DNA of 64,000 nucleotides, taken from Kosakonia oryzae (GTDB taxonomy: Bacteria; Pseudomonadota; Gammaproteobacteria; Enterobacterales; Enterobacteriaceae). Of the stretch, positions 1-11,602 are shown piece after piece; within the stretch, counting starts at the first letter, position 1; each line of letters begins with the position of its first letter. The notes beneath the pieces are model-generated. The model was not told the DNA's origin, searched no databases, and was given only the letters and a program-made list of their open reading frames with translations. Where the stretch lies: assembly GCF_001658025.2 (NCBI RefSeq), contig NZ_CP014007.2, positions 372,001-436,000 on the forward strand, in the 5' to 3' direction. The translations under genes were made by a program, and so were the position numbers.

Positions 1-1
1 T

Positions 2-2203
<2,202 letters not shown>

Positions 2204-2212
2204 GGAAGCGCG

Positions 2213-4300
2213 ATGGAGAGTAAACGTCTGGAACAGGCCGCACTGGCGGCGGGGATCAGCCCAAACTACATCAATGCGCACGGTAAGCCGCAGTCCATTA
2301 CGGCGCAGACAAAACAGCGTTTGCTGGCGGCAATGCACGCTGCAAACGCAACGGCGCTCAGCGTACCGCCGGTTCCTGCCGTGCAGGTATTTATCCACGG
2401 CAAAAAGAAAACGTTGCCGGTGGCAGGCAAAGGGAGTTTCCAGTGGCAACTGGTCACAGAAGCTGGCAAGCAGTACCAGGGCCAGGTCAACGGCGGAGAA
2501 AATCTGCCGTTGCCAGGCGGTCTGGCGCTGGGCTATCACACGCTGACGCTGGAACAGCAGACGCAGCGCTGGCAGTGCCGGTTGATCATCGCACCTGCCC
2601 GCTGCTATGAGCCTCAGGCTCTGCTGGAAGGTAAAAAGTTGTGGGGCGCCTGTGTTCAGCTCTACACCCTGCGTTCAAATGATAACTGGGGGATAGGGGA
2701 TTTCGGCGACCTGAAAAAGATGCTCGGCGATGTGGCGCAGCGCGGTGGGGCATTTATTGGCCTCAATCCGATCCACGCGCTCTACCCGGCGAATCCGGAG
2801 AGCGCCAGTCCCTATAGCCCTTCATCACGGCGCTGGCTGAATATTATCTATATCGACGTTAACGCAGTGGCGGATTTCCGCGACAGCGAAGAGGTGCAGG
2901 CGTGGTGGCAACTTCCCACTACTCAACAAACCTTGCGCGCCGCGCGCGATGCGGAGTGGGTGGATTACGCCTCGGTGACGGCGCTGAAGCTGGCGGCGCT
3001 GAGCCTTGCATGGCGGCGTTTCCGCCAGCGTGCGGATGATGACGCGCAGCAAGCCGCGTTTCGCCGCTTTGTTGAACAGCAGGGCGAAAGCCTTTACTGG
3101 CAGGCTGCGTTTGACGCGCTGCATGCGAATCAGGTGAAAGAAGATGTGCTGCGCTGGGGCTGGCCGGTATGGCCGGAAGGGTTTCAATCTACCCGCAGCC
3201 CGCAGGTAAAAGCCTTCTGCAAGGCGCATGCTGATGAGGTCGATTTTTATCTCTGGTTGCAGTGGCTGGCTTATACCCAATTTGCGGAGTGCTGGGAAAC
3301 CAGCCAACACAATGGGATGCCCATCGGCCTCTACCGCGACCTGGCGGTCGGCGTGGCGGAAGGCGGTGCAGAAACCTGGTGCGATCGTGAGCTGTACTGT
3401 CTGAAAGCTTCCGTCGGCGCGCCACCGGATATTCTGGGGCCGCTTGGGCAAAACTGGGGGCTGCCGCCGATGGATCCGCACGTAATGCGTGCGCGCGCCT
3501 ATGCGCCATTTATCGATCTGCTGCGTGCCAATATGACCAGCTGCGGCGCGTTACGTATCGACCATGTTATGTCGATGCTGCGTCTGTGGTGGATCCCGTA
3601 CGGCGAAACGGCGGATCACGGTGCTTACGTGCAATATCCGGTGGATGACCTGCTGGCCATTCTGGCGCTGGAAAGCCAGCGGCATCAGTGCATGGTGATT
3701 GGCGAAGATCTGGGAACCGTGCCGGTAGAGATTGTCGGCAAGCTGCGTAGCAGCGGCGTCTACTCCTACAAAGTGCTCTACTTCGAAAACGATCATCAGA
3801 AAAACTTCCGTGCGCCGCAGGCCTGGCCGCAGCAGTCGATGGCGGTAGCGACGACGCACGATCTTCCGACCCTGCGCGGTTATTGGGAGAGCGGCGATTT
3901 AACCCTCGGCAAAACGCTGGGGTTATATCCCGACGAAGAGGTACTGCGCGGTTTGTATCAGGATCGCGAACGGGCGAAGCAGGGGCTGCTGGATGCGCTG
4001 CATCAGCATGGTTGCCTGCCGAAACGCGCCGGGCATAAAGCGTCGCGCATGCCGATGACGGCAATCCTCAATCGCGGGATGCAGCGCTATATTGCCGACA
4101 GCAACAGCGCATTACTGGGGTTGCAGCCGGAAGACTGGCTGGACATGCCGGGGCCGGTGAACATTCCGGGCACCAGTTATCAGTACAAAAACTGGCGACG
4201 TAAGCTGTCGGTATCGCTGGAAGCGATGTTTAGCGATGAGAAGGTTAACAAGCTGATTAAAGATCTCGACCGACGGCGCAAAGCCGGAAGAAAACGTTAA
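2213..4300 (+). CDS. malQ: 4-alpha-glucanotransferase (amylomaltase) MalQ
   Basis: GH77 enzyme of 695 residues that transfers maltosyl and longer glucan units between maltodextrins, releasing glucose and producing longer chains for MalP. The GH77 catalytic motifs are all visible: LRIDHVMSMLRLWWIP carries the nucleophile Asp, IGEDLGTVP the acid/base Glu, and TTHDLPTLRGYW the third acidic residue. The N-terminal ~140 residues are the extra domain usual in enterobacterial MalQ. It starts 9 bp after malP and is followed at once by a strong palindromic terminator, so it ends the operon. Length agrees with E. coli MalQ (~694). Confidence 0.98.
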   Translation: MESKRLEQAALAAGISPNYINAHGKPQSITAQTKQRLLAAMHAANATALSVPPVPAVQVFIHGKKKTLPVAGKGSFQWQLVTEAGKQYQGQVNGGENLPLPGGLALGYHTLTLEQQTQRWQCRLIIAPARCYEPQALLEGKKLWGACVQLYTLRSNDNWGIGDFGDLKKMLGDVAQRGGAFIGLNPIHALYPANPESASPYSPSSRRWLNIIYIDVNAVADFRDSEEVQAWWQLPTTQQTLRAARDAEWVDYASVTALKLAALSLAWRRFRQRADDDAQQAAFRRFVEQQGESLYWQAAFDALHANQVKEDVLRWGWPVWPEGFQSTRSPQVKAFCKAHADEVDFYLWLQWLAYTQFAECWETSQHNGMPIGLYRDLAVGVAEGGAETWCDRELYCLKASVGAPPDILGPLGQNWGLPPMDPHVMRARAYAPFIDLLRANMTSCGALRIDHVMSMLRLWWIPYGETADHGAYVQYPVDDLLAILALESQRHQCMVIGEDLGTVPVEIVGKLRSSGVYSYKVLYFENDHQKNFRAPQAWPQQSMAVATTHDLPTLRGYWESGDLTLGKTLGLYPDEEVLRGLYQDRERAKQGLLDALHQHGCLPKRAGHKASRMPMTAILNRGMQRYIADSNSALLGLQPEDWLDMPGPVNIPGTSYQYKNWRRKLSVSLEAMFSDEKVNKLIKDLDRRRKAGRKR

Positions 4301-4302
4301 TA

Positions 4303-4328
4303 AAAAAGCCCGGATATCCGGGCTTTTT
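4303..4328. terminator. Bidirectional terminator after malQ
   Basis: A perfect 26-bp palindrome: five A, then GCCCGGAT, its exact complement ATCCGGGC, then five T. It begins 2 bp after the malQ stop. Both strands read stem plus T-run, so it can also stop gntT transcription arriving from the right. Confidence 0.9.
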
Positions 4329-4332
4329 GTTG

Positions 4333-4358
4333 TCCTGTAAGCGTAAGCGCCACCGGGC
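4333..4358. repeat. REP-like half element between malQ and gntT
   Basis: The stretch cctgtaagcgtaagcgcc followed by accgggc looks like one arm of an enterobacterial REP sequence. It sits in the short gap between the convergent malQ and gntT genes. No second arm is seen, so it may be a decayed copy. Confidence 0.45.
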
Positions 4359-4367
4359 AATTGAAAA

Positions 4368-5684
4368 TCAGACCACCATTCCCAGCAGCAGACAACCCAC
4401 CAGGCCGCACACCGAGATAATGGTTTCCAGCGCCGACCATGAACGCATGGTCTCACCGATGGTCAGGTTGAAATACTCTTTGAACAGCCAGAAGCCCGGA
4501 TCGTTAACGTGAGAGAAAATCACGCTACCGGAGCCAACGGCAATCACCATCAGTTCCGGGCTGACGCCGGTGGTCGCGATCAGCGGTGCGGCAATACCGC
4601 CTGCGGTAATAGCTGCAACGGTTGCGGAACCCAGCGCAATACGCAGTACCGCAGCAATTGACCAGGCCATAAACAGCGGAGAGAGGTTCGTGGAATGCAT
4701 CATGGCAGCGATGTATTTATCCACGCCGCTATCAACCAGCACCTGTTTGAACGCGCCGCCGCCGCCGATGATCAACAGCATCATGGCGATGATTTTGATG
4801 GATGAGGTCAGCGTGTCGTTGATGTCATCCATAGAACGGCCGCGGTTCAGACCGAAAGTGAAGACCGCAATCAGTACCGCGATCATGGTTGCCATCACCG
4901 GGTCGCCGAAGAACTCTGCATAAGGCAGAATCGCATGGCCTTTCGGCAGCAGCATTTCCGCAACCGCGCGCAGCGCCATCAGAATCACCGGCACCAGGGA
5001 AGTCCAGACGCTGACGCCAAAGCCTGGCATCTCTTCTTCGGTAAAGGTTTTAGAGTTGTACAGACCTTCCGGGATCGGCTTATCAATGTTTTTCAGGAAA
5101 CGCGCATAGACCGGGCCTGCGAGGATCACGGTCGGGATACCGAGCAGCGTGCCGTACAGCAGTGTTTTACCCATATCCGCATGGAAGATGGTGGCGATAG
5201 CTGTCGGGCCCGGGTGCGGCGGCAGGAAGCCGTGCGTCACAGAGAGGGCTGCCGCCATCGGTACGCCAACGTACAGCAGCGGAATGCGTGCAGAGGCGGC
5301 GATGGTAAATACCAGCGGCAGCAACAGCACAAAACCGACTTCATAGAACAGCGCGAAACCGACGGTGAAACCGGTCAGCACAACGGCCCATTGAATGTGT
5401 TTACGACCGAACTTTTCGATAAGCGTAGTGGCGATGCGCTGTGCGCCACCGCAGTCTGCCAGCAGTTTACCGAGCATGGCGCCGAAGCCCATGATCAGCG
5501 CAAGACTGCCCAACGTACCGCCCACGCCCGCTTTAATCGATTTGATAACGGCATCCAGCGGCATGCCCTGCATCATCCCGACGGCGAGCGCCACCAGAAT
5601 CAGAGCGATAAATCCGTTGAGTTTGAAACGGATCATTAACAGGAGTAAGAGGACAACACCGATAGCGACAATGACTAATGGCAT
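4368..5684 (-). CDS. gntT: High-affinity gluconate:H+ symporter GntT
   Basis: Inner-membrane transporter of 438 residues in the GntP family, importing D-gluconate. The protein is almost entirely hydrophobic, with the first membrane segment at residues 2-17 and many further helices, and conserved GntP stretches such as GFLPPHPGPTAIA and IGGGGAFKQVL. The gene lies between malQ and nfuA as in E. coli, which separates it from the paralogs gntP, gntU and idnT. GntR operator copies stand upstream, one across the probable -10 hexamer, so it is likely repressed by GntR and induced by gluconate. It ends convergently with malQ. Confidence 0.95.
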   Translation of the reverse strand: MPLVIVAIGVVLLLLLMIRFKLNGFIALILVALAVGMMQGMPLDAVIKSIKAGVGGTLGSLALIMGFGAMLGKLLADCGGAQRIATTLIEKFGRKHIQWAVVLTGFTVGFALFYEVGFVLLLPLVFTIAASARIPLLYVGVPMAAALSVTHGFLPPHPGPTAIATIFHADMGKTLLYGTLLGIPTVILAGPVYARFLKNIDKPIPEGLYNSKTFTEEEMPGFGVSVWTSLVPVILMALRAVAEMLLPKGHAILPYAEFFGDPVMATMIAVLIAVFTFGLNRGRSMDDINDTLTSSIKIIAMMLLIIGGGGAFKQVLVDSGVDKYIAAMMHSTNLSPLFMAWSIAAVLRIALGSATVAAITAGGIAAPLIATTGVSPELMVIAVGSGSVIFSHVNDPGFWLFKEYFNLTIGETMRSWSALETIISVCGLVGCLLLGMVV

Positions 5685-5704
5685 GATTTACCTGGCCTTT
5701 AATT

Positions 5705-5720
5705 TGTTATGGGTAACGTC
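5705..5720. promoter_or_regulatory. Possible third GntR-like half-palindrome near the gntT start
   Basis: tgttatgggtaacgtc resembles the two GntR boxes further upstream (core gggtaac) but the left half deviates. It lies about 20-35 bp before the gntT start codon, inside the leader. Weak evidence; it may be chance. Confidence 0.3.
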
Positions 5721-5844
5721 AGTGTTTCTTGGCAGCCGCTAAAAGCTCCCGAACCGGGAAGGGCGAACTGCGGCACCATTACGGCTGGACATCCATTGCT
5801 AAAAATTGTAGTCGGATGTTTTTATCTTGTTGGTGCTGGCTGGA

Positions 5845-5860
5845 ATGATACGGGTAACAT
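5845..5860. promoter_or_regulatory. GntR operator (downstream copy) in the gntT leader
   Basis: atgatacgggtaacat, read on the minus strand as ATGTTACCCGTATCAT, matches the gluconate repressor operator. It lies 160 bp upstream of the gntT start and its centre is 120 bp from the second operator, the two-operator layout known for E. coli gntT. Confidence 0.8.
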
Positions 5861-5964
5861 CCTTGAAAAGAGAATCACCCCGCCGATCTAAATGTGAGAT
5901 CTGAGACATGCGTCATATTAACGCCGGGGAACTAGTTTGCTTTAAAGGGCAGGAAACGCGCGCA

Positions 5965-5980
5965 AAGATACGGGTAACAG
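5965..5980. promoter_or_regulatory. GntR operator overlapping the likely gntT -10
   Basis: aagatacgggtaacag reads CTGTTACCCGTATCTT on the minus strand. TATCTT (5965-5970) is a reasonable -10 hexamer, and no good -35 stands 16-17 bp upstream, which fits a promoter needing an activator such as CRP. A bound GntR would block RNA polymerase here. The rest of the 448-bp gap between gntT and nfuA holds no gene; a TGTGA half-site at 5893 is a weak CRP candidate. Confidence 0.75.
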
Positions 5981-6086
5981 CCTGAGATAACAGGTAGAAA
6001 GCGGATCGGGTGCAGGTGAGATGTGCTGAAGATAACCCTTGTGCGGAGGATTAGCGCGCCGGTTGGTTGAGCCTGATAACAGGCAG

Positions 6087-6113
6087 GCCCGGCACGTTTT
6101 CACGCTACCGGGC
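6087..6113. repeat. REP-like stem-loop downstream of nfuA
   Basis: GCCCGG and CCGGGC arms flank a 15-nt loop, 20 bp past the nfuA stop. It is of the same kind as the elements after bioH and yhfA and may end or stabilise nfuA mRNA. Confidence 0.55.
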
Positions 6114-6132
6114 AATACTCTGCCGAACAGGC

Positions 6133-6708
6133 TTAGTAGTAGGAGTGCTCGCCGCGCTGGTGCTCGGTGAGATCGCGCACGCCTTTCAGTTCCGGGAATT
6201 CAGTCAGCAGCTGCTTCTCGATCCCCTCTTTCAACGTGACATCGACCATGGAGCAACCGTTACAGCCGCCGCCAAATTGCAGAATGGCGTAGCCTTCGTC
6301 GGTGATCTCCATCAGGGTGACGCGGCCGCCGTGGCCAGCCAGCTGCGGGTTGATCTGCGATTGCAGCAGGTATTCAACGCGCTCCATCAGCGGCGCGTCG
6401 TCGGAAACTTTACGCATTTTAGCGTTTGGCGCTTTCAGCGTGAGCTGGGAACCTAATTGATCGGTCACAAAATCAATTTCCGCATCTTCCAGATACGGCG
6501 CGCTCAGTTCATCGACATAGGCAACCAGTTGTTCAAATTTTAGCGCGGTATCGGTCGCTTCAACCGCATCTGGCGGGCAATAAGAGACGCCGCATTCAGC
6601 GTTTGGCGTACCTGGGTTAATCACAAATACGCGGATTTGTGTCCCTTCTTCCTGATTTGCCAGCAGTTTGGAAAAGTGCGCCTGGGCAGCGTCGGAAATA
6701 CGGATCAT
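6133..6708 (-). CDS. nfuA: Fe-S biogenesis protein NfuA
   Basis: 191-residue cytoplasmic carrier that binds a [4Fe-4S] cluster and passes it to apo-proteins, important under oxidative stress and iron limitation. The N-terminal ~100 residues form a degenerate A-type (HesB/IscA-like) domain; the C-terminal Nfu domain carries the cluster-binding CxxC in [14 protein letters not shown]. Length and sequence match E. coli NfuA (formerly GntY). It starts 58 bp after the gntX stop on the same strand, so the two may be co-transcribed, although the AT-rich gap could hold a promoter. There is no evidence that it acts in gluconate use despite the old name. Confidence 0.97.
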   Translation of the reverse strand: MIRISDAAQAHFSKLLANQEEGTQIRVFVINPGTPNAECGVSYCPPDAVEATDTALKFEQLVAYVDELSAPYLEDAEIDFVTDQLGSQLTLKAPNAKMRKVSDDAPLMERVEYLLQSQINPQLAGHGGRVTLMEITDEGYAILQFGGGCNGCSMVDVTLKEGIEKQLLTEFPELKGVRDLTEHQRGEHSYY

Positions 6709-6766
6709 AGCAATGGCCTAATAGTTGACTATTTTACTTGGTTATAATACGCCCATCATCGAGGGT

Positions 6767-7441
6767 CTACAAGGTTCGACACAGGCACCAGACCTGAACA
6801 GTCGCTGCGCCGCTGCGCAAAAGCAGCCGGGAGATCTCCGCAACAGTGCTGCCAGTCGTGACGACATCATCCACCAGAACGATATGGAGCCCGGCTATTG
6901 GCAATTCAAGGCGAAAAGCATTTTTCAGGTTCTGCCTGCGTAGCCTGGCGCTTAAATGATGCTGCACCGGCGTTGCCCGCAGACGCTTAAGCGCCGTGCG
7001 CGAATAGCGGCATGACAGCCAGCGCGCCAGCGGTCGGCACAGTAAATCGCTTTGATTAAACCCGCGCCGCCACTGGCGTCGGGCATGTAGCGGAACGCTG
7101 AGAAGCAGGTCCGGTACCGGACATTTACCGCTCTGTATCACCCTCAACAGCAATAGTCGCGCCAGTGGGCTGGCAAGCTCCGGGCGCGGATGAAATTTAA
7201 ACTGCTGTACCAGCGTACTGAGCGGCGGCGCGTAGTCACCCACCGCGATGAGCCGCTGCCAGGGCGGCGGTTTTTGCAGGCAACGGCCGCAGGGAACATT
7301 TTCATGAGCGGCAGGTAAACCGCACAAAGGGCAAATTTTTCCCTGCATTTGCATCGCGCGGGCGCAGCCCGAACAGATCCCCCAGTGACTGAGCATTAAC
7401 GGCATTCGGCATAGCCAGCACAAGCCCGGCACTGTTAGCAT
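6767..7441 (-). CDS. gntX: ComF-family phosphoribosyltransferase-like protein GntX
   Basis: 224-residue protein of the ComF family, needed in E. coli for use of external DNA as a nutrient. The N-terminus has four cysteine pairs (CWLC, CSGC, CPLC, CGRC) that probably bind zinc. The C-terminus has the phosphoribosyl-pyrophosphate signature VLVDDVVTTGSTV. A strong ribosome site (AGGAGGT on the minus strand) precedes the ATG. It is divergent from bioH with only 38 bp between the start codons. This window also has the hofMNOPQ cluster, the other half of the competence-like DNA uptake system described in E. coli. Confidence 0.93.
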   Translation of the reverse strand: MLTVPGLCWLCRMPLMLSHWGICSGCARAMQMQGKICPLCGLPAAHENVPCGRCLQKPPPWQRLIAVGDYAPPLSTLVQQFKFHPRPELASPLARLLLLRVIQSGKCPVPDLLLSVPLHARRQWRRGFNQSDLLCRPLARWLSCRYSRTALKRLRATPVQHHLSARLRRQNLKNAFRLELPIAGLHIVLVDDVVTTGSTVAEISRLLLRSGAATVQVWCLCRTL

Positions 7442-7479
7442 GTTCCACCTCCTTGTGTGAAGAAAGGGAACGATAGCGG

Positions 7480-8250
7480 ATGAAAGACATTTGGTGGCAA
7501 ACCAAAGGTGAAGGCGATTGTCATCTTGTGCTGCTGCACGGCTGGGGACTGAATGCCCAGGTATGGGATTGCATAACTCCGGAACTGAGTGCGCATTTTA
7601 CGCTGCATCTGGTCGATTTACCGGGCTACGGCAGAAGTACGGGATTTAGCCCGTTATCGCTTGGGCAGATGGTTGATATTGTTCTGGCGCAAGCGCCGGA
7701 ACGGGCGATTTGGCTGGGCTGGAGCCTTGGCGGGCTGGTGGCCAGCCGCGTAGCGTTGCAGGCACCGGAGCGTGTAAGCGCGCTGGTGACGGTTGCCTCC
7801 TCGCCGTGCTTCAGCGCACAGGGCGAATGGGCGGGCATTAAACCCGAAGTGCTGGCCGGTTTTCAGCATCAGTTGAGTGAGGATTTTCAACGTACCGTCG
7901 AACGTTTTCTCGCGCTGCAAACGCTGGGAACGGAAACCGCAAGGCAGGACGCGCGCCAGCTAAAAAACGCCGTGCTGTCGCTGGAAATGCCTTCTGCTGA
8001 GGTGCTGAACGGTGGGCTGGAGATCCTGAAAACAGCGGATTTGCGTGAAGCATTATCATCGCTGACGCTGCCGTTTTTACGCCTCTACGGGCGGCTCGAC
8101 GGGCTGGTGCCGCGCAAAATCGTACCGGTGTTGGATGAGATGTGGCCTGCAAGCGAATCGATTGTGTTTGCGAAAGCGGCGCATGCGCCTTTTATCTCGC
8201 ATCCGGCCGAATTCTGCGAAACCCTGCTGGCGTTAAAAGCGAAGCTGTGA
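7480..8250 (+). CDS. bioH: Pimeloyl-ACP methyl ester carboxylesterase BioH
   Basis: 256-residue alpha/beta hydrolase that removes the methyl group from pimeloyl-ACP methyl ester, closing the BioC-BioH route to the biotin side chain. The nucleophile Ser82 lies in GWSLGG; the oxyanion segment LLHGWGLN is at residues 18-25; the catalytic Asp is in YGRLDGLVP and the His in [10 protein letters not shown] near the end. It stands alone, divergent from gntX and convergent with feoC, as in enterobacteria where bioH is not in the bio operon. Confidence 0.97.
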   Translation: MKDIWWQTKGEGDCHLVLLHGWGLNAQVWDCITPELSAHFTLHLVDLPGYGRSTGFSPLSLGQMVDIVLAQAPERAIWLGWSLGGLVASRVALQAPERVSALVTVASSPCFSAQGEWAGIKPEVLAGFQHQLSEDFQRTVERFLALQTLGTETARQDARQLKNAVLSLEMPSAEVLNGGLEILKTADLREALSSLTLPFLRLYGRLDGLVPRKIVPVLDEMWPASESIVFAKAAHAPFISHPAEFCETLLALKAKL

Positions 8251-8255
8251 AAGCC

Positions 8256-8281
8256 GCCCGGTAGCGTGCTGCTTATCGGGC
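8256..8281. repeat. REP-like stem-loop between bioH and feoC
   Basis: gcccggtagc...tatcgggc forms imperfect inverted arms in the 33-bp gap between the convergent bioH and feoC stops. It probably serves as an end point for both transcripts. E. coli K-12 has the rpnA (yhgA) gene in this interval; nothing of it is left here. Confidence 0.55.
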
Positions 8282-8283
8282 CT

Positions 8284-8523
8284 TCAGCACAGTGTCCACC
8301 ACTCCTGCTGGCAGGCGCTTTTTCCTTCCGGACACTGTTTACAGCTACCGGTCAAACAACCGGTAGCATCTTCCTGAACACGCATCACTTTACCCATCGC
8401 TTCCATGCGACTCAGCATGGCATCAATCATCGCTCTGGGCGTGCGCAGCGTGCTGCTCAACTGCTGCGCGTCCATTCTGCCCCGAAGCGCCAGCAGATCG
8501 CGAATCTCAAGTAATGATGCCAT
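8284..8523 (-). CDS. feoC: Fe-S dependent regulator FeoC
   Basis: 79-residue winged-helix protein, last gene of feoABC. The N-terminal helix-turn-helix ([20 protein letters not shown]) is followed by a cysteine wing, CLTGSCKQC...C, with the four cysteines expected to hold an oxygen-sensitive Fe-S cluster. FeoC is known to protect or modulate FeoB in enterobacteria, including against FtsH degradation in Salmonella. It follows feoB with an 11-bp gap. Confidence 0.93.
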   Translation of the reverse strand: MASLLEIRDLLALRGRMDAQQLSSTLRTPRAMIDAMLSRMEAMGKVMRVQEDATGCLTGSCKQCPEGKSACQQEWWTLC

Positions 8524-8534
8524 TGCTTCACTCC

Positions 8535-10853
8535 TTAATGGCAGTCGCCCGCCGGGCTGTCACAGCAACTGGCGACAGTTTTACGCGTAGTCAGCGTACT
8601 GATATCCACCCGGCTTCTGGCCCGGCGCAGCGCGCCAATCACTACTACGTTAAACAGGAGAACCGCCAGAATGCAGGTCAGGCTGTAGAATGGATGCTGG
8701 TCAAAGGTGACACTTTGATAGAACAACGTTGCCAGTGAGTAGGCGATATTCAGCCCCCACAGCACCGAGAAGCCCATCCAGCCGCGGCTCGCTTCGCGGG
8801 CGATTGCGCCCATCGCGGTAATGCACGGCACGTAAAGCAGGACGAAAATCAGGTAGCTGTAAGCGGCGGCCGCGCTGCCGAATTTCTGGCTCATTACGCC
8901 CATCGTGCCCGTTGCCATTTCACCGTCGCCTTTACTGGCTTCGATTGGGTTGGCCAGCACGCTCAGGCTGAAGGTATCGCGCACGCTCTTCACGGTGTCT
9001 TCCAGCGCGGCAATCAGTTCGCCGCTCAGGCTGAATTCCGCCGGATTAAAGCTGGCTTGCTCAATATTTTCGGCGGTATAGAGCGTATTCAGCGTACCCA
9101 CGACCACTTCTTTCGCCATCGCGCCGGTAACCAGGCCGACGGTGGCCTGCCAGTGATCGCCATGCACGCCAATCGGCTCCAGCAACGGCGTAAATACCCG
9201 GCTGATCGATGCCAGCGCAGATTCATCGATTTTATGTACCGTACGGCCATCCAGCGAGAAGCTATTCATCGCGCTGAGGAAAATGCTGACGATAATGATG
9301 ACTTTACCCGCGCGGAGCACAAAGCCTTTCAGGCGCTGCCAGGTTTGCAGCAGCAGGCTTTTCAGATGCGGTACATGATAGACCGGAAGCTCCATCACGA
9401 ACGGCGAGGCTTCACCGCGCAGCAGGGTAAATTTCAACATCAAGCCGGTGAGGATCGCCATCACAATCCCCAGCACGTAGAGTGAGAAGACGATGATCGC
9501 ACCATGCTGGCCGAAAAATGCCGCCGAGAAGACGGCGAAAATGGCCAGGCGCGCGCCGCAGGACATAAACGGCGCCATCATGATAGTAATTAACCTTTCA
9601 CGCGGCGCATCCAGCGTACGGGCACCCATCACTGACGGTACGTTGCAGCCGAAACCAACAATCAGCGGCACAAAGGATTTTCCCGGTAGCCCCAACGATT
9701 GCATCAGCCGATCCATCACAAAAGCCGCACGCGCCATATAGCCGGAATCTTCGAGGAATGACATAAACAGGTACATCATGCCAAGCTGCGGCACCAGCGG
9801 CAGTACGGTATTCACCCCGCCGCCAAGCCCCTGTGCCAGGAAGACTGTCAGCCATTCCGGAAAGTGCAGCGTGGCGCCCAGCCACTGAATGCCATGGATA
9901 AAAATCGCCACTGAACCGGCGTCGAAGATCGGCTGGAACGCGCCGCCAATATTGATGGCGAACAGGAACATCAAATACATGACGAACAGAAAGATCGGCA
10001 GACCCAAAAAGCGGTTGATCACAATGCGGTCAACGGCTGCGGTAAACTGGCTCGGCTCGGCCGTTAACGTGTTGCTGACGGTATCGCAGATGGCGGCAAT
10101 TGATTGATAACGCGCATCGGCAATATGCAGCGCCGGATCGTCCATCCCCTCTTTCAGGCGGGCGAGTGCAGCGTCGAATTGCTGGTTGTTGATGCCCGAG
10201 TTCGCGCGGCTGTAGATATCACCCTCGAGGATTTGCAGGCCCATCCAGCGGCGCTGCTGCAGCGGAAGCTCATCCGACATTTGCGCGGCCAGCGCGTCGG
10301 CTTCATGGGAAAGCGGTTGGGCGTAATGCACCAGTTCGATATTGTCATTTGCGCGATGACGATCCACCGCCAGCTTCAGCGCTTCAATGCCGCGACCACG
10401 GGTTGATACCAGCGGGATCACCGGGCAGCCAAGACGGGCTGAAAGGGCATCAATATCGATGCGCACTTTTTGCTTTTCCGCGATATCCAGCATGTTAAGG
10501 GCGATGATGCACGGCACGCCCAGTTCCAGCAGTTGCAGTGTCAGATAAAGATTGCGTTCAAGATTCGAGGCATCCACCACGTTGATCAGCAGATCGGCAT
10601 CGCCGCTCAAAATGTAGTGACAGGCAATCTGCTCATCCAGCGATGTTTGCGCCGAAATGGTGGTCAGCGAATAGGTGCCAGGCAGGTCAACCAGCGTAAC
10701 CTGGTGATCGGTTGTGGTGAAAAATCCCTCTTTGCGCTCTACCGTCACGCCAGACCAGTTTCCAACCCGCTGGCGAGCCCCCGTTAGCTGATTAAATAAT
10801 GTCGTCTTGCCAGAATTAGGATTACCAATTAAACCAATGGTCAATTTTTTCAT
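8535..10853 (-). CDS. feoB: Ferrous iron transporter FeoB
   Basis: 772-residue inner-membrane Fe(II) permease with an N-terminal G-protein domain. G1 is GNPNSGKTT at residues 10-18, G3 is DLPG, and G4 is NMLD; a helical GDI domain follows. The C-terminal half has two gate repeats in about eight membrane helices (e.g. the [13 protein letters not shown] and [12 protein letters not shown] stretches with their conserved Cys). The Met beginning MKKLTIGL is chosen as in E. coli; an upstream in-frame Met would add only four residues. It lies 32 bp after feoA in the same operon. Confidence 0.97.
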   Translation of the reverse strand: MKKLTIGLIGNPNSGKTTLFNQLTGARQRVGNWSGVTVERKEGFFTTTDHQVTLVDLPGTYSLTTISAQTSLDEQIACHYILSGDADLLINVVDASNLERNLYLTLQLLELGVPCIIALNMLDIAEKQKVRIDIDALSARLGCPVIPLVSTRGRGIEALKLAVDRHRANDNIELVHYAQPLSHEADALAAQMSDELPLQQRRWMGLQILEGDIYSRANSGINNQQFDAALARLKEGMDDPALHIADARYQSIAAICDTVSNTLTAEPSQFTAAVDRIVINRFLGLPIFLFVMYLMFLFAINIGGAFQPIFDAGSVAIFIHGIQWLGATLHFPEWLTVFLAQGLGGGVNTVLPLVPQLGMMYLFMSFLEDSGYMARAAFVMDRLMQSLGLPGKSFVPLIVGFGCNVPSVMGARTLDAPRERLITIMMAPFMSCGARLAIFAVFSAAFFGQHGAIIVFSLYVLGIVMAILTGLMLKFTLLRGEASPFVMELPVYHVPHLKSLLLQTWQRLKGFVLRAGKVIIIVSIFLSAMNSFSLDGRTVHKIDESALASISRVFTPLLEPIGVHGDHWQATVGLVTGAMAKEVVVGTLNTLYTAENIEQASFNPAEFSLSGELIAALEDTVKSVRDTFSLSVLANPIEASKGDGEMATGTMGVMSQKFGSAAAAYSYLIFVLLYVPCITAMGAIAREASRGWMGFSVLWGLNIAYSLATLFYQSVTFDQHPFYSLTCILAVLLFNVVVIGALRRARSRVDISTLTTRKTVASCCDSPAGDCH

Positions 10854-10885
10854 TTTGCTTAGCACTCTATGTCATAGCTGACCGG

Positions 10886-11113
10886 TTAACGGGAAATCGC
10901 TTCCAGTTCGAGAAAAGCGAGATCTTTTTTCCGTAACACTAAATTAACGCGGCGGGTTTCGATATGAATGGGATCGCCTAATGGCGCCACCCGTACCACA
11001 TTAAAAGATGAGCCGGGCAACATACCCAATGACAATAGTTTTTGCCGCCAGGCCGGGCTTATTTGCTGTGAGAAGCCGGTAATTTTCCACACGCTTTCAG
11101 GAGAGAATTGCAT
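10886..11113 (-). CDS. feoA: Ferrous iron transport accessory protein FeoA
   Basis: 75-residue SH3-fold cytoplasmic protein thought to bind FeoB and control its GTPase or transport activity. The typical FeoA ending is present: [22 protein letters not shown] followed by a short basic tail. First gene of feoABC; the AT-rich 489-bp region upstream should hold its iron- and oxygen-responsive promoter. Confidence 0.95.
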   Translation of the reverse strand: MQFSPESVWKITGFSQQISPAWRQKLLSLGMLPGSSFNVVRVAPLGDPIHIETRRVNLVLRKKDLAFLELEAISR

Positions 11114-11566
11114 AGCGCCTACTTATTTTCTTGCTGCGAACCAATATTTGCCGTGCGAAGACACAGCGCACGGTAAGCCAGAGAGAGTAAAGAATAATCA
11201 ATGCGAACAATGGTAATGAGAATAGTTTTTATCTTCAATAATAAAAATGCACCTGCGCACTAAACAAAACCACAATTCGATTTTAATTTGATGCAGCTCA
11301 ATAATTAGCACGTATAGTATTTTGTGCAGCGAAACAAATTATTAACACATAAGAAATGTTTGTTATTTATTCGCCAGACATAATGTTTTATTGATATTTA
11401 AAAGTGATGCGACGAGAAAATGGCGGGTCAGGTGCTGCATATAAATAATACAATGACAGAAATGGGTTAATAATTTTGAATATAAATTATCAATAAAAAT
11501 AATGCGTTAATAATCATTGCGCGTAGAAATGATAAAAGAAAATACGTTTTTCAAAGGGGTTGCACA
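11114..11566. promoter_or_regulatory. AT-rich control region upstream of feoABC
   Basis: About 450 bp without a gene and far richer in A+T than its surroundings. I see an FNR-like site (see 11288-11301) and a weak Fur-like stretch, ggtaatgagaatagttttta, at about 11211-11230. No ORF here looks real. Long AT-rich leaders of this kind are typical H-NS targets, but nothing in the sequence proves that. Confidence 0.5.
11288..11301. promoter_or_regulatory. FNR-like site upstream of feoA
   Basis: TTGAT-GCAG-CTCAA differs from the FNR consensus TTGAT-N4-ATCAA by one base. Anaerobic activation of feoABC by FNR is established in E. coli, which supports the call. Confidence 0.55.
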
Positions 11567-11596
11567 GAAAAATACCCCTCCCCGTAGGAGAGGGGG
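11567..11596 (-). terminator. Terminator after tex
   Basis: On the minus strand, CCCCTCTCC-TAC-GGGGAGGGG forms a 9-bp stem with one G-T pair, followed by TATTTTT. It starts just after the tex stop codon. Confidence 0.8.
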
Positions 11597-11602
11597 AGAT
11601 GA

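Noticed and set aside
4935-5639. Open frame of about 230 codons antisense to gntT
   Set aside because: Composition is rich in Arg, Gln and His, typical of a shadow frame; gntT is certain on the other strand.
11211-11230. Fur box upstream of feoA
   Set aside because: Only a loose match to the GATAAT repeats. Fur control is likely from E. coli knowledge, but this exact stretch is too weak to list as a site.
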